A stretch of 64,000 nucleotides of DNA from Anaerolineales bacterium (GCA_026129335.1 JAHCIH010000004.1:86029-150028), one strand, 5' to 3'; positions 8,200 through 16,676 are shown, counted from the first letter of the stretch. Notes: a model not told the origin generated them from the letters alone. Program-made: numbers and translations.

Positions 8200-8897
8200 T
8201 GGCTGGCAAAGGCACTGTGGTTGTAGTGGGGGGCACGTCGGAACTGGGCAAGGCGGTGGCCGTGCACTATGCGCAGCAAGGCCACCCCGTGGTGATCACC
8301 GGTCGTGAGCCGGGCCGCGCTCAGCAAACCGCCGCCGAGATCGGCAACGGCGCGGTCGGGCTGAACTTCGACCTGAGCAAGCCCAAAGAGATCGCCACCG
8401 CCCTGAAAGACGTCAAAGATGTGCTTTATCTTGTGCTGGTCTCCGTTTCTCGCGACGAGAACAGCATCAAAGAATACGACATCGACCAGGCCATCGAGCT
8501 GGTGACGCTCAAGCTGGTCGGCTACCCCGAGGTGGCCCACGCCCTCCTGCCGCAGATGCGCCCCGAGGGCGCCATCCTAATGTACGGAGGCATGGCCAAA
8601 GAACGGCCGTACCCCGGCTCCACCACGGTGACCAGCATCAACGGCGGCGTGGCCACCCTGGTCACCACCATGGCGGTGGAGCTGGCCCCGCTGCGGATCA
8701 ACGCCATCCACCCCGGCGTGGTCGGCGAGACGCCGTATTGGGCCGACAAGCCGCCGGCGGTGCTGGAGGCGCTGGCCTCGCGCACGCTGACCCGCAAACT
8801 GGTCACCATCGCCGATGTGACCCACGCCGCCATCTTCCTGCTGGAGAACCAGGGCGTCAACGGCGTCAACCTGCACGTGGACAGCGGTTGGTTTTAG
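8199..8897 (+). CDS. short-chain dehydrogenase/reductase-like protein with atypical active site
   Basis: ATG at 8199 overlaps the preceding TGA and follows AAGGAG, giving 232 aa; the frame is open further upstream, but only within the cupin gene. The N-terminus has a Rossmann nucleotide motif (VVVVGGTSELGKAVA) and the C-terminal part aligns with SDR enzymes at MAVELAPLRINAIHPGVV. The catalytic Tyr-x-x-x-Lys should lie just before this, yet the matching stretch reads VTSINGGVATLV, with Val and Asn in those places. It may therefore act as a non-redox lyase, isomerase or binding protein rather than a dehydrogenase. Last gene of the transporter operon; a terminator follows. Confidence 0.8.
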   Translation: MAGKGTVVVVGGTSELGKAVAVHYAQQGHPVVITGREPGRAQQTAAEIGNGAVGLNFDLSKPKEIATALKDVKDVLYLVLVSVSRDENSIKEYDIDQAIELVTLKLVGYPEVAHALLPQMRPEGAILMYGGMAKERPYPGSTTVTSINGGVATLVTTMAVELAPLRINAIHPGVVGETPYWADKPPAVLEALASRTLTRKLVTIADVTHAAIFLLENQGVNGVNLHVDSGWF

Positions 8898-8940
8898 GTC
8901 GTTTAACCACAAAGGCACAAAGAGCATAAAGAAAATACTT

Positions 8941-8970
8941 CAGCGCCGGGCAATGACCGGCGCTGCTTTT
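8941..8970 (+). terminator. rho-independent terminator after the SDR gene
   Basis: A 9-bp GC-rich stem, CAGCGCCGG (8941-8949) with CCGGCGCTG (8957-8965), has a 7-nt loop and is followed by CTTTT. It closes the transporter operon just before the toxin-antitoxin operator. Confidence 0.75.
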
Positions 8971-8989
8971 GTACATAATAATGTACAAT
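8970..8989 (+). promoter_or_regulatory. YefM-like operator and promoter of the toxin-antitoxin pair
   Basis: Two TGTACA hexamers (8970-8975 and 8982-8987) lie 12 bp apart, the core and spacing described for YefM-YoeB operators, and form the palindrome GTACAT-AATA-ATGTAC. A -10-like TACAAT (8984-8989) overlaps the second hexamer and lies 6 nt before the antitoxin ATG. Autorepression by the antitoxin is inferred. Confidence 0.6.
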
Positions 8990-8995
8990 ACGCCT

Positions 8996-9259
8996 ATGAG
9001 CGAGAAAGAAACCTCCATCACTCAACTGCGTGAGAACCTGGCCAAATACTTGGATGAAACGCGCCGGGGCCCGGTGCGCATCATGCGGCACAGCGAAACG
9101 GCTGCTTACCTGGTTTCTGCAGCAGAGTTTGAAGGACTGGTCGAGAAGCTCGAAGATCTCCTGGATATCGTAGAGGCCACCCAGGCGCTCAAAGAGTTTG
9201 CAGAAAACCCTGATTTGGCTGTGGATGCGGAAGAAGTTTATAAGAAGTTGGGTCTTTAG
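8996..9259 (+). CDS. type II antitoxin, Phd/YefM family
   Basis: The 87-aa protein starts at ATG 8996. An earlier in-frame ATG at 8969 lies in the operator and is rejected. Its N-terminal half matches the Phd/YefM fold (ITQLRENLAKYLDETRRG, then an RHSETAAYLVS strand and helix), which dimerises and binds DNA. The acidic C-terminal half (EKLEDLLDIVEAT onward) should wrap and block the toxin. The toxin gene follows 14 nt after the stop. Expected role: neutralise the RelE-like partner and repress the operon through the TGTACA sites. Confidence 0.88.
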   Translation: MSEKETSITQLRENLAKYLDETRRGPVRIMRHSETAAYLVSAAEFEGLVEKLEDLLDIVEATQALKEFAENPDLAVDAEEVYKKLGL

Positions 9260-9271
9260 CCGGGAAGTTAT

Positions 9272-9283
9272 TTTTGTACAAAA
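9272..9283 (+). promoter_or_regulatory. third TGTACA palindrome at the toxin start
   Basis: TTTTGTACAAAA (9272-9283) is a perfect 12-bp palindrome with the same TGTACA core as the upstream operator. It covers the toxin's TTG start codon. Binding there, or an RNA effect on toxin initiation, is inferred. Confidence 0.4.
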
Positions 9284-9567
9284 TAATTTTTCTCCAAAAA
9301 GCAGAAAAGTTATTAAGCAGATATCCAAAGAAAGATCAAATTCGCCTAATAGAAGCTATTCGCGGCTTGGCAACAGAGCCTCGTCCGGCCGGCAGTGTTC
9401 ATCTCAGAGAAGTGTTGTATCGGATACGAGTGGGGGATTACCGCGTCCTGTATGCAGTCTTTGACCAGCAATTGATTGTGGTTGTTGTTAAGACGACCCG
9501 TAGAAATGAGCGCACCTACGCGGAAATCCAATCGCTGATCGAGCGTGCTAAAAAATTCCTGGATTGA
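9274..9567 (+). CDS. RelE/ParE-family toxin
   Basis: The 97-aa basic protein starts at TTG 9274 with GGGAAG about 6 nt upstream; no ATG or GTG gives a better start. It has the RelE fold pattern: FLQKAEKLLSRYPKKDQIRLIEAI, then REVLYRIRVGDYRVLYAVFDQQ and VVVVKTTRRNERTY, matching RelE-type mRNA interferases that cut mRNA on the ribosome (ParE-type gyrase inhibitors share the fold). The conserved RVGDYRVLY segment and basic C-terminus favour RelE. It pairs with the antitoxin upstream. The weak TTG start suits a toxin that must be made in smaller amounts. Confidence 0.85.
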   Translation: MYKIIFLQKAEKLLSRYPKKDQIRLIEAIRGLATEPRPAGSVHLREVLYRIRVGDYRVLYAVFDQQLIVVVVKTTRRNERTYAEIQSLIERAKKFLD

Positions 9568-9586
9568 ATCCCCAATCTCCAATCTC

Positions 9587-9617
9587 AAAAAGAGCTCGGC
9601 ATTGCCGAGCTCTTTTT
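9587..9617. terminator. bidirectional terminator between toxin and gltX
   Basis: A 14-bp perfect stem (AAAAAGAGCTCGGC at 9587-9600 with its complement at 9604-9617) has a 3-nt loop. A-run and T-run on the two sides let it stop transcription from both convergent genes. It overlaps the gltX TAA. Confidence 0.85.
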
Positions 9618-11106
9618 ATGCTAGCTTCTCCACTGCCGCCCGCAGCCGGGCCAGCACCGTCTCGCGGCCGACCAGCTCCATGCTCTCGAACAGCGGCGGG
9701 CTGACCTGCTGGCCGGTCACCGCGTTGCGTAGCATGCCGAAGAGCTGCCCGGCCTTCAGGCCCAGCTCTTCGGCCACGGCGCGCAGCGGCTCCTCCATGT
9801 TGGCCGCGGTGAATTCCGGCAACACCTCGAGGATCTCCAGCGCCTTGCCCACCGCCGCGGCGGAGGCCGCCGCGTCCAGCCCCTGGCCCACCAGCATCTC
9901 GGCGGGCGGGTCAATCGCCTCTTGGAAGAGGAAGCCGGCCAGCTCGGGGCCTTCGTCCAGCGTGGTCATGCGGGTTTGGATCAGCGGCACGATGGGCAGC
10001 AACTGCTCCAGCGAGATGGAGTGCCCGGCGGCCTCAAAGTAGGGCAGCAAGCGAGCGGCCAAAGCCTCGGCGGGCAGGGCGCGGATGTGCAGCCCGTTGA
10101 AGTGGTCGAACTTCTTGAAATCGATCGCCGCAGGGGAAGGGTTGAGCCGGCTGATGTCGAATTTATCGACCAGGTCCTCCAGCGTGAAGAACTCGGTCTT
10201 GTCGTCGTAGCTCCAGCCCATCAGGGCGATCCAGTTGAGCACGCCCTCGGGCAGGTAGCCCATGTCTTTCAGGTCTTGGATGAAGATGGACTGCCCGGTC
10301 AGCTTCATCGCCTCGGTCTCGCGCTTGCTCATCTTGCCCTTGCCGCTGGGCTTGAGGAACACCGAGAGGTGGAACCACTTAGGCTGCTCCCAGCCGAAGG
10401 CTTCGTAAATGTGCACGTGCAGCGGCAGGCTGGGCAGCCATTCCTCGCCGCGCAGCACGTGGGTGATGCCCATCAGATGGTCGTCCACCATGGCGGCCAG
10501 GTGGTACAGCGCGTGGCCGTCGCTCTTCAGCAGCACGCGGTCGTCGATGGTGCGGTTCTCCACGGTGATCTCGCCGCGCAGCTGGTCCACCACGGTGATG
10601 CTGCCCTCTTTGGGGCTCTTGAAGCGCACCACGTGCGTCTCCCCGTTCGCCACGCGCTGCCTGGCTTCGGCGGGCGGAATGTCACGGCACTTGCCGGAAT
10701 AGTGCGGCTGCTCCTTGCGCGCCTGCTGCGCTTTGCGCTCCGCATCCAGCTCGGCGGGCGTGCAAAAGCAGTAGAAGCCCTTGCCGCGCTCGACCAGCTC
10801 TTCGGCGTGCCGGCGGTAGGTTTCCATGCGCTGCGACTGGTAATAGGGCGTGTGCGGGCCGCCAGCCTCCGGCCCCTCATCCCATTGCAGGCCCAGCCAG
10901 CGCAGGCTGCTGGTCAGGTCGGCTTCGGCGTTGGGGTCGTAGCGCTTCTGGTCGGTGTCCTCAATGCGCAGGATAAACACGCCCCCGGTCTGCCGGGCGA
11001 GCAGGTAATTGTACAGAGCGGTGCGGGCGCTGCCCAGGTGAGTAAGGCCGGTGGGTGAGGGGGCAAAGCGCACCCGGGCCGGTTGGGGTTTGGCGTCTTT
11101 GGGCAT
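9616..11106 (-). CDS. gltX: glutamyl-tRNA synthetase
   Basis: At 496 aa it has normal length for a class I GluRS. The HIGH-type motif lies in FAPSPTGLTHLGSARTAL near residues 12-29 and the KMSKR loop in GKGKMSKRETEA; the LRIEDTDQKR segment is also characteristic. It charges tRNA-Glu (and, in bacteria lacking GlnRS, possibly tRNA-Gln; this cannot be decided here). It lies 6 nt downstream of rodA and ends in a bidirectional terminator, so it is probably the last gene of the shape/division cluster transcript. Confidence 0.97.
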   Translation of the reverse strand: MPKDAKPQPARVRFAPSPTGLTHLGSARTALYNYLLARQTGGVFILRIEDTDQKRYDPNAEADLTSSLRWLGLQWDEGPEAGGPHTPYYQSQRMETYRRHAEELVERGKGFYCFCTPAELDAERKAQQARKEQPHYSGKCRDIPPAEARQRVANGETHVVRFKSPKEGSITVVDQLRGEITVENRTIDDRVLLKSDGHALYHLAAMVDDHLMGITHVLRGEEWLPSLPLHVHIYEAFGWEQPKWFHLSVFLKPSGKGKMSKRETEAMKLTGQSIFIQDLKDMGYLPEGVLNWIALMGWSYDDKTEFFTLEDLVDKFDISRLNPSPAAIDFKKFDHFNGLHIRALPAEALAARLLPYFEAAGHSISLEQLLPIVPLIQTRMTTLDEGPELAGFLFQEAIDPPAEMLVGQGLDAAASAAAVGKALEILEVLPEFTAANMEEPLRAVAEELGLKAGQLFGMLRNAVTGQQVSPPLFESMELVGRETVLARLRAAVEKLA

Positions 11107-11112
11107 GTGTCC

Positions 11113-12219
11113 CTATGAGAAGTTGAGTGCGCGGTGGCGGGCCACCACGGATTCGACCAGGCCAATACCGAACATGAAGGTGAGCAGCGAAGAACCGCCG
11201 GCGCTGATGAACGGCAGCGGCAGGCCGGTGACCGGCAGCAATTGGATGTTCATGCCCACGTTTACGATGGTATGCAAGGCGATGATCACCGCTACACCAT
11301 AGCAAAGTAGCGACCCGAAGGTGTCCTGCGAGAGCTGCGCAGCGCGGATACAGCGCCAAATGATGAAGAAAAGGACGCCCAACACGGCCACCGCGCCGAT
11401 CAAGCCGAACTCGGCGGCGATGGCCGAGAAGATAAAGTCGTTGTGCCGCACTTTGAGGAAGCGCAGCTGCACTTGGGTGCTCTGCCCGTAGCCCTGGCCC
11501 AGCACGCCGCCGGAGCCGATGGTGATCAGCGACTGGGTGACGTTGTAGTTGGCGTCCAGTGCCGCTTCCGGGTTTGGCGCCACGAAGTTGATGATGCGCT
11601 GCTGCTGGTAAGGTTCCAGAAAGGGGAATCCGATGGCCGCTATCAGCAGCGCCCCGAAGATGAAAAGAGCCAGGTGTTTTAGTTCCAGGCCGCTGACCCA
11701 TAGCAGGGCGAACCACACCGTCATCAGCACGATGGAGGTGCTCAGGTTCGGCTGGGCGAGGATCAGCACCACCAGCCCCAGCGTGGAGAGCACGCTGCGG
11801 AAGATCCACTTGAAGTCTTTGGCCCCCTCGCGATTGCGGGCGAAGAAATCGGCCAGGATGATGATCATCGTGATCTTGGCCAGTTCGGAGGGTTGCAGCA
11901 CCACCAGGCCGATGTTCAGCCAGCGCTGGGCGCCGAAGCTGGTCTCGCCTACGGCGACCACGAAGAGCAGCAGGATCAGCAGCAGGACATAGAGCACACG
12001 GCTGACCGCGACCCACAGGCGGTAGTCCAGCGATGCGGAGACCAGGATGACCACGAAGCCCATCAGAGCGTAGGTGATCTGCCGGCCGACGATATCCAGT
12101 TCGAGCAGCTGGGGATTGCCGGCAATGCTCGAACTGATCATGGCCAGGCCAAAGGTAATCAGCACGGCCACTGCGCCGAGCAGCCAGAAATCAAAGTGTC
12201 GCCAAATTGCGGTTCGCAT
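11113..12219 (-). CDS. rodA: RodA/FtsW-family peptidoglycan glycosyltransferase (RodA)
   Basis: This 368-aa SEDS protein has about ten membrane segments. Family landmarks include SFGAQRWLNIGLVVLQPSELAK (the QPSE loop), a large extracellular loop with NFVAPNPEAALDANYNVTQS, and the C-terminal NIQLLPVTGLPLPFISAGGSS. It polymerises glycan strands for sidewall growth with PBP2 (mrdA, same cluster). Its position in the mre/min cluster favours RodA over FtsW. Confidence 0.93.
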   Translation of the reverse strand: MRTAIWRHFDFWLLGAVAVLITFGLAMISSSIAGNPQLLELDIVGRQITYALMGFVVILVSASLDYRLWVAVSRVLYVLLLILLLFVVAVGETSFGAQRWLNIGLVVLQPSELAKITMIIILADFFARNREGAKDFKWIFRSVLSTLGLVVLILAQPNLSTSIVLMTVWFALLWVSGLELKHLALFIFGALLIAAIGFPFLEPYQQQRIINFVAPNPEAALDANYNVTQSLITIGSGGVLGQGYGQSTQVQLRFLKVRHNDFIFSAIAAEFGLIGAVAVLGVLFFIIWRCIRAAQLSQDTFGSLLCYGVAVIIALHTIVNVGMNIQLLPVTGLPLPFISAGGSSLLTFMFGIGLVESVVARHRALNFS

Positions 12220-12257
12220 CGCTTCTCAAGTCGCAGCCCGGTGGGGGCTGCGGCGGG

Positions 12258-12527
12258 TTAATACTCGTCGGGCACGGGCTCGCTGCGCCGCTTCAGCGGG
12301 ATGTCCGCCAGCAGCCGCTGCGAGCGGCCTTCCTGGGTCAGCTCCAATCGTACCTCACCCGGGTCCACTTCGACGTGCCGCGAGATCACTTCGACCAGCT
12401 CATCGCGCAGGGCTTCCATGGCGCCGGGCGCCAGCGTGCTGCGGTCGTGGATCAGCACCAGGCGCAGGCGCTCTTTCGCCGTGCTGGCGCTGTTCTTGCG
12501 TCCGAACAAGTCGCTCAGGTTGCGCAT
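12258..12527 (-). CDS. minE: cell division topological specificity factor MinE
   Basis: An 89-aa protein starting at ATG 12527, 2 nt after minD. It has an N-terminal membrane/MinD-binding segment (MRNLSDLFGRKNSASTAKERL) with the typical KERLRLVLIHDR helix, and a C-terminal topological domain. It stimulates MinD ATPase and drives the Min pattern that keeps the Z ring at midcell. Confidence 0.92.
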   Translation of the reverse strand: MRNLSDLFGRKNSASTAKERLRLVLIHDRSTLAPGAMEALRDELVEVISRHVEVDPGEVRLELTQEGRSQRLLADIPLKRRSEPVPDEY

Positions 12528-12529
12528 AG

Positions 12530-13333
12530 CTAGCTACCGCCCGTGCGGATCAGCTTGGAGAGCCGGCCGAACAAGCCGCCGGTTCCGTTGGTCTCCGCGT
12601 AGGCCACTTCCTGCCCGCTGAGGCGCTTGGCCACATCACGGAACGCCTGGCCGGTGCGGCTCTTCGGTTCCAGAGCGATTGGCGCGCCGCGGTTGGTGCT
12701 CACCAGCACGGCCTGGTCTTCGGGGATGATCCCGATCAGGTCCACCGCCAGCAGTTCCAGCACGTCGGCCACGGCCAGCATGTCGCCGCGCTCGATCAAC
12801 TCATCGTTCAGGCGGTTGACGATCAACTTGGCCGGGCCTTTCTGCTCTGCCTCGACCAGGCCGATGATGCGGTCGGCATCGCGCACCGCCGAGACTTCGG
12901 GGTTGGTCACGATGATCACTTCATCGGCCGGGGCGATGGCATTCTTGAAGCCGCGCTCGATGCCGGCCGGCGAGTCGATGATGATGAAGTCGAAGTCCGG
13001 GCGCAGCTCGTCGCAAACGCGCTGCATGTCCTTGGGCGAAATGGCGTTCTTGTCGCGGGTCTGCGCCGCGGGGATCAGGTAGAGCTCCTCGAGCCGCTTG
13101 TCGCGAATCATCGCCTGGCGCAGTTTGCAGCGCCCTTCGACCACGTCCACCAGGTCGTAGACGATGCGGTTCTCCAGCCCCAGCACTACGTCCAGGTTGC
13201 GCAGGCCGATGTCGGCGTCGATGCAGACCACCTTGTAGCCCAGGTCGGCCAGGGCGGCGCTGAGGTTGGCCGTGGCAGTGGTTTTGCCCACGCCGCCTTT
13301 GCCGGAAGTGATTGTGATTACGCGTGCACTCAT
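12530..13333 (-). CDS. minD: septum site-determining ATPase MinD
   Basis: At 267 aa it matches MinD length. The deviant Walker A SGKGGVGKTTAT at residues 10-21 marks the ParA/MinD family, followed by the switch CIDADIGLRNLDVVLG and DSPAGIERG. The C-terminus (RLSKLIRTGG) can form the short amphipathic helix that binds membrane when ATP is bound. It recruits MinC and is displaced by MinE, whose genes flank it. Confidence 0.96.
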   Translation of the reverse strand: MSARVITITSGKGGVGKTTATANLSAALADLGYKVVCIDADIGLRNLDVVLGLENRIVYDLVDVVEGRCKLRQAMIRDKRLEELYLIPAAQTRDKNAISPKDMQRVCDELRPDFDFIIIDSPAGIERGFKNAIAPADEVIIVTNPEVSAVRDADRIIGLVEAEQKGPAKLIVNRLNDELIERGDMLAVADVLELLAVDLIGIIPEDQAVLVSTNRGAPIALEPKSRTGQAFRDVAKRLSGQEVAYAETNGTGGLFGRLSKLIRTGGS

Positions 13334-13349
13334 AAAATTTGTCCTTAGC

Positions 13350-14033
13350 TTATTTAATAGTCATGCCCGGAACCCAGGGCTCGGCGACCACCTGGCCGTC
13401 GCGCACGAAAGCGATCTCCGGGCTGGGCTCTTCGCGCTCCTGAGGCGGGATGGCGATGTGGCTGGCGATGCGCAGCTGGGTGGGCGCCAGGTCCAGAGCG
13501 CAGACCACCGCACCCTCGTCGCCCGCGGCGCCGGCATGCACCAGGCCGCGCAAACGCCCCCAGACCACCACATCGCCCCCGGCGATGATCTCGGCGCCGG
13601 GGTTCAGGTCGCCGATCAGGGTGACGTGCCCCGCGTGCACGATGCTGGCGCCAGAGCGCAACGTGCGGCGCACCAGCACCGCTTCGGCGCCGGCGGGCAG
13701 GCCTTCGGCGGCCTGCTCTTCTTCACGCGCCTCCGCCTGGTGGATGCGCGTGGCCAGGCCCATGGCCTGGGCGCTGCGCTCGGTGAGCGGCGAGCGGCTC
13801 AGCACGCCCCACAACGAAAGCCCCTGGTCGGAAATTTGGTCGCGCAGCCGGCCCATGGTGGCGGCGTTGATGCCGTGGCCGTTCACGTCCAATATCAGCT
13901 TGGCCCCGTGCAGGAAATCCTTCTGGCGGTCCAGTTCGCTGAGCAGGTCTTTTTCAGCCGCGGGCCAGTCACCCTCGGCCACGGAGATGAGCAATCCTTC
14001 GCGGATGCCCTTGATTTGCACTGTTTCAGCCAT
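13350..14033 (-). CDS. minC: septum site-determining protein MinC
   Basis: The 227-aa protein has an N-terminal domain that inhibits FtsZ assembly (residues about 1-105) and a C-terminal beta-helix with the repeated GD/GA turns of MinC (SIVHAGHVTLIGDLNPGAEIIAGGDVVVWGRLRGLVHAG). The C-domain binds MinD. No Shine-Dalgarno is seen before the ATG; instead TATAAT lies 8 nt upstream, suggesting a leaderless transcript starting here, separate from the mre genes. Confidence 0.94.
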   Translation of the reverse strand: MAETVQIKGIREGLLISVAEGDWPAAEKDLLSELDRQKDFLHGAKLILDVNGHGINAATMGRLRDQISDQGLSLWGVLSRSPLTERSAQAMGLATRIHQAEAREEEQAAEGLPAGAEAVLVRRTLRSGASIVHAGHVTLIGDLNPGAEIIAGGDVVVWGRLRGLVHAGAAGDEGAVVCALDLAPTQLRIASHIAIPPQEREEPSPEIAFVRDGQVVAEPWVPGMTIK

Positions 14034-14041
14034 TAGAAAAA

Positions 14042-14047
14042 ATTATA
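14042..14047 (-). promoter_or_regulatory. -10 element for a leaderless minC transcript
   Basis: On the minus strand TATAAT ends 8 nt before the minC ATG, in the 58-bp gap after mrdA. There is no Shine-Dalgarno and no clear -35. Transcription would begin at or next to the start codon. Confidence 0.5.
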
Positions 14048-14091
14048 GCATCGCGGTTTCCCCGCCGCTGTGGATGCGCTTTGCCAATGGT

Positions 14092-16173
14092 TCAGGGCGT
14101 GATCTGCTCGTTATCGACTTCCTTGATGCCGAAATAAGCCGCCAGCATTTGGCGCACGATCGGGCCGCCCACCGAAGAGCCTTCCTTGCCGTTGTACACG
14201 AAGGCGATCACCGCGATCTCGGGGTCGTCGTAGGGCGCGTAAGCCAGCGTCCAGGCGTGGCTGGGCCAGTTGCCATACTGGCACAGGTTCTTGCTGAAGG
14301 CGGTCTCGTCGCAGTACTCCGCTGTGCCGGTCTTGCCCGCCACGGCCACGCCGATCGGGTTGTTGTCGAATTCCTGCTGCAGGGTGCCGAACTGCACCGC
14401 GCCGCGCATGCCTTGCTGCACCGCTTCGATCACCCAGGGCTCCACGGTCACTTTCTCGCCGGTGGGGCGGCAGGCGCCGATGCCGCTGGGGTTCTCGTAC
14501 TTCTCGATCACCGCGTCGCGGGTCAGGTCGCGGATCACCGTGGGCTGGAACGTCTGGATCACGTTGCCGTTGCCGTCCACGACCTCGCGCAGCAGGGTGG
14601 GCTTCATCATCACGCCGTCGTTGGCGATCACCGCGGCGGACATCAGGATCTGCAGCGGTGAAGCCAGCACAAAGCCCTGGCCCACGCTGGTGATGTACGT
14701 GTCGCCGGTGGACCAGTTTTCGCCCTGGGTGCGGCGCTTCCAAGTTGGGTCGGGGATCAGGCCGTCGGTCTCGTAGGGCTGTTCGATGCCCAGCAGTTCG
14801 CCGTAGCCCAGCGCGCGGGCATAGGTGCCCAACCGGCAGATGCCCAGACCCTCGGGGATTTCATCCTGGAAGCCGCCGCCCACTTTGTAGAAATACACAT
14901 TGCTGGATTGGGCGATGCCGCCGATAAAGTTCAGCTGCCCAAACCCCTCCCGGTTCCAGTCCACGAACTCGCGGCTGCGGCCTACTTCACCCTCAAAGAA
15001 GCGCTCGCTGACCGTGATCAGGCCGGGGGTCTGCACGACCTGGCCCACGCCGACCACGCCCTCATTGAGAATGCCGACCGAGGTGACCAGCTTGAATACG
15101 GAGCCGACCGGGATTTCAGCGCCCACCGCGTGGTTCACCAGCGGGTTGGTCGCGTCCGCCACCAGCTGCTCGTAGTAATAGGCCGGGATGAAGCGCGCCA
15201 TGCGGTTGTTCTCGAAGCTGGGCCAGGAGACCATCGCCAGGATCTCGCCAGTGCGCGGGTCCATGGCGATCACCGCGCCGCTGGTCATCGTGGTCTCGCC
15301 GATGAAGTCGTTCCACAGTTCAATGTCGCGCTTGAGGATCTGGTAGGCGGCCTGCTGCAGGCGCATATCGATGGTCAGCACCAGGTTCTGGCCTGGCTGC
15401 GTCTCTATCGGCGCTTCCAGGTCGCGCAGGATCTGGCCACCGACATCGGTTTCCACCACCCGCCGGCCGGGCACGCCGCGCAATATCTCGTCGAAGTACA
15501 ACTCCAAGCCGCCGTAGCCTACCTTGTCACGGTTGGGCACGAAGCCCAGGGCGCGCATCTGCGGCTCGATCGCCGCCGGGATCGGCCCAAGGTAACCGAT
15601 GACGGCGGCGGTCATTTCACCTGTGGGGTATTCACGCACCGGTTCGACCTGCACATCGATGCCCGGCCAATCGATGGATTTCTCCTTGATCGCCAGGGCC
15701 ATCTCGCGGCTCACATTGCATTGCAGCTGCACCGGGTTGTAGGGCGCAAACGAGGTCTGAATGGCGATCATCTCGCGCAGGCCCAGGTTGGTGCCGCAGG
15801 GGATCAGCGGTTCATCCAGCGAGCCGCGGGTCACCGGCAGGCCGGTCATGTTGGCCAGTTCGAAGATGATCTGCTCGATCTCGCCCGAGTCGGCGGGCAG
15901 AAAGGCGGGGGTGGCGATAATGTTGTAGGAAGCCGTATTGCTGGCCAGCAGCACCCCGTTGCGGTCGTACATCACGCCGCGCGGTGGGGCCAGGCTGATC
16001 ACCTGGGTGCGGTTGTCGTCCGCCTGGCGCAGCCAGTTGCTGTGCTCCAGCACCTGCAAATAGAAGAGGCGGACGATGAAAATGAAGAAGACCAGCCCGA
16101 TGGCGATCAGGAAAGAAAGCAGGCGCCAGCCTTCCAGTGAAGTGCGGCCGCCAGCTTGTGCTGCGCCGCTCAT
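14092..16173 (-). CDS. mrdA: penicillin-binding protein 2 (peptidoglycan transpeptidase)
   Basis: ATG at 16173 overlaps the mreD stop (ATGA) and gives 693 aa; the open frame upstream lies inside mreD. One membrane segment (residues about 20-42, LLSFLIAIGLVFFIFIV) is followed by the PBP dimerisation domain (RGVMYDRNGVLLASN) and a transpeptidase domain. The catalytic motifs are S-V-F-K (in GSVFKLVTS), SSN and KTG (AGKTGTAEY). It cross-links new sidewall peptidoglycan together with RodA and the MreBCD scaffold encoded alongside. Confidence 0.95.
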   Translation of the reverse strand: MSGAAQAGGRTSLEGWRLLSFLIAIGLVFFIFIVRLFYLQVLEHSNWLRQADDNRTQVISLAPPRGVMYDRNGVLLASNTASYNIIATPAFLPADSGEIEQIIFELANMTGLPVTRGSLDEPLIPCGTNLGLREMIAIQTSFAPYNPVQLQCNVSREMALAIKEKSIDWPGIDVQVEPVREYPTGEMTAAVIGYLGPIPAAIEPQMRALGFVPNRDKVGYGGLELYFDEILRGVPGRRVVETDVGGQILRDLEAPIETQPGQNLVLTIDMRLQQAAYQILKRDIELWNDFIGETTMTSGAVIAMDPRTGEILAMVSWPSFENNRMARFIPAYYYEQLVADATNPLVNHAVGAEIPVGSVFKLVTSVGILNEGVVGVGQVVQTPGLITVSERFFEGEVGRSREFVDWNREGFGQLNFIGGIAQSSNVYFYKVGGGFQDEIPEGLGICRLGTYARALGYGELLGIEQPYETDGLIPDPTWKRRTQGENWSTGDTYITSVGQGFVLASPLQILMSAAVIANDGVMMKPTLLREVVDGNGNVIQTFQPTVIRDLTRDAVIEKYENPSGIGACRPTGEKVTVEPWVIEAVQQGMRGAVQFGTLQQEFDNNPIGVAVAGKTGTAEYCDETAFSKNLCQYGNWPSHAWTLAYAPYDDPEIAVIAFVYNGKEGSSVGGPIVRQMLAAYFGIKEVDNEQITP

Positions 16174-16670
16174 GCCGGCTCCTCTATGGGTTGTACCAGT
16201 TTGCTCACTTCGTTCATTATCGCGTGCAGAGGTAAGACGAAGATTAGGTTTAGCAGCATGGTCGGGATGGTGATCAGGTTGAAAGCCTCCACCATGTTCA
16301 GCGGCTGGGCGGCCAGCAGCAGGTAGAGCATGGTGACCAGGTGCACCGCGAGGGTGGCCAGCAAAATGCCGCTGAGCAGCGTGAACAGCTTCACCTGCCA
16401 GATGCGCTGGCTGAGCAGCTGGCACACGCCGGCCCCGGCGGCGTAGCCGGCCAGTAGCACCCAGTCGGGCAGGGCGCTGGCGTAGCCCACCATCAACCCG
16501 GCGGGCAGGCCCCAGCGCCAGTCTGGCCGGTTGCCCGGCAGCAGCAGCCATGCCACCAATACCAGCAGCACCAGGTCCGGCGCGCCTTGCAGCAAGGTCA
16601 CCCGGGTCGCCAGGGTGACCTGCAGCAACGTGGCGCCCAAAAAGAGCAGGATTCCAACCAGGATGCGCAT
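16170..16670 (-). CDS. mreD: rod shape-determining protein MreD
   Basis: A 166-aa membrane protein with about five to six hydrophobic segments, typical of MreD. It starts 6 nt after mreC and its stop overlaps the mrdA start. Sequence conservation in this family is weak, so the call rests on size, topology and position between mreC and mrdA. It links the MreB-MreC complex to the wall synthases. Confidence 0.9.
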   Translation of the reverse strand: MRILVGILLFLGATLLQVTLATRVTLLQGAPDLVLLVLVAWLLLPGNRPDWRWGLPAGLMVGYASALPDWVLLAGYAAGAGVCQLLSQRIWQVKLFTLLSGILLATLAVHLVTMLYLLLAAQPLNMVEAFNLITIPTMLLNLIFVLPLHAIMNEVSKLVQPIEEPA

Positions 16671-16676
16671 GGCTGT

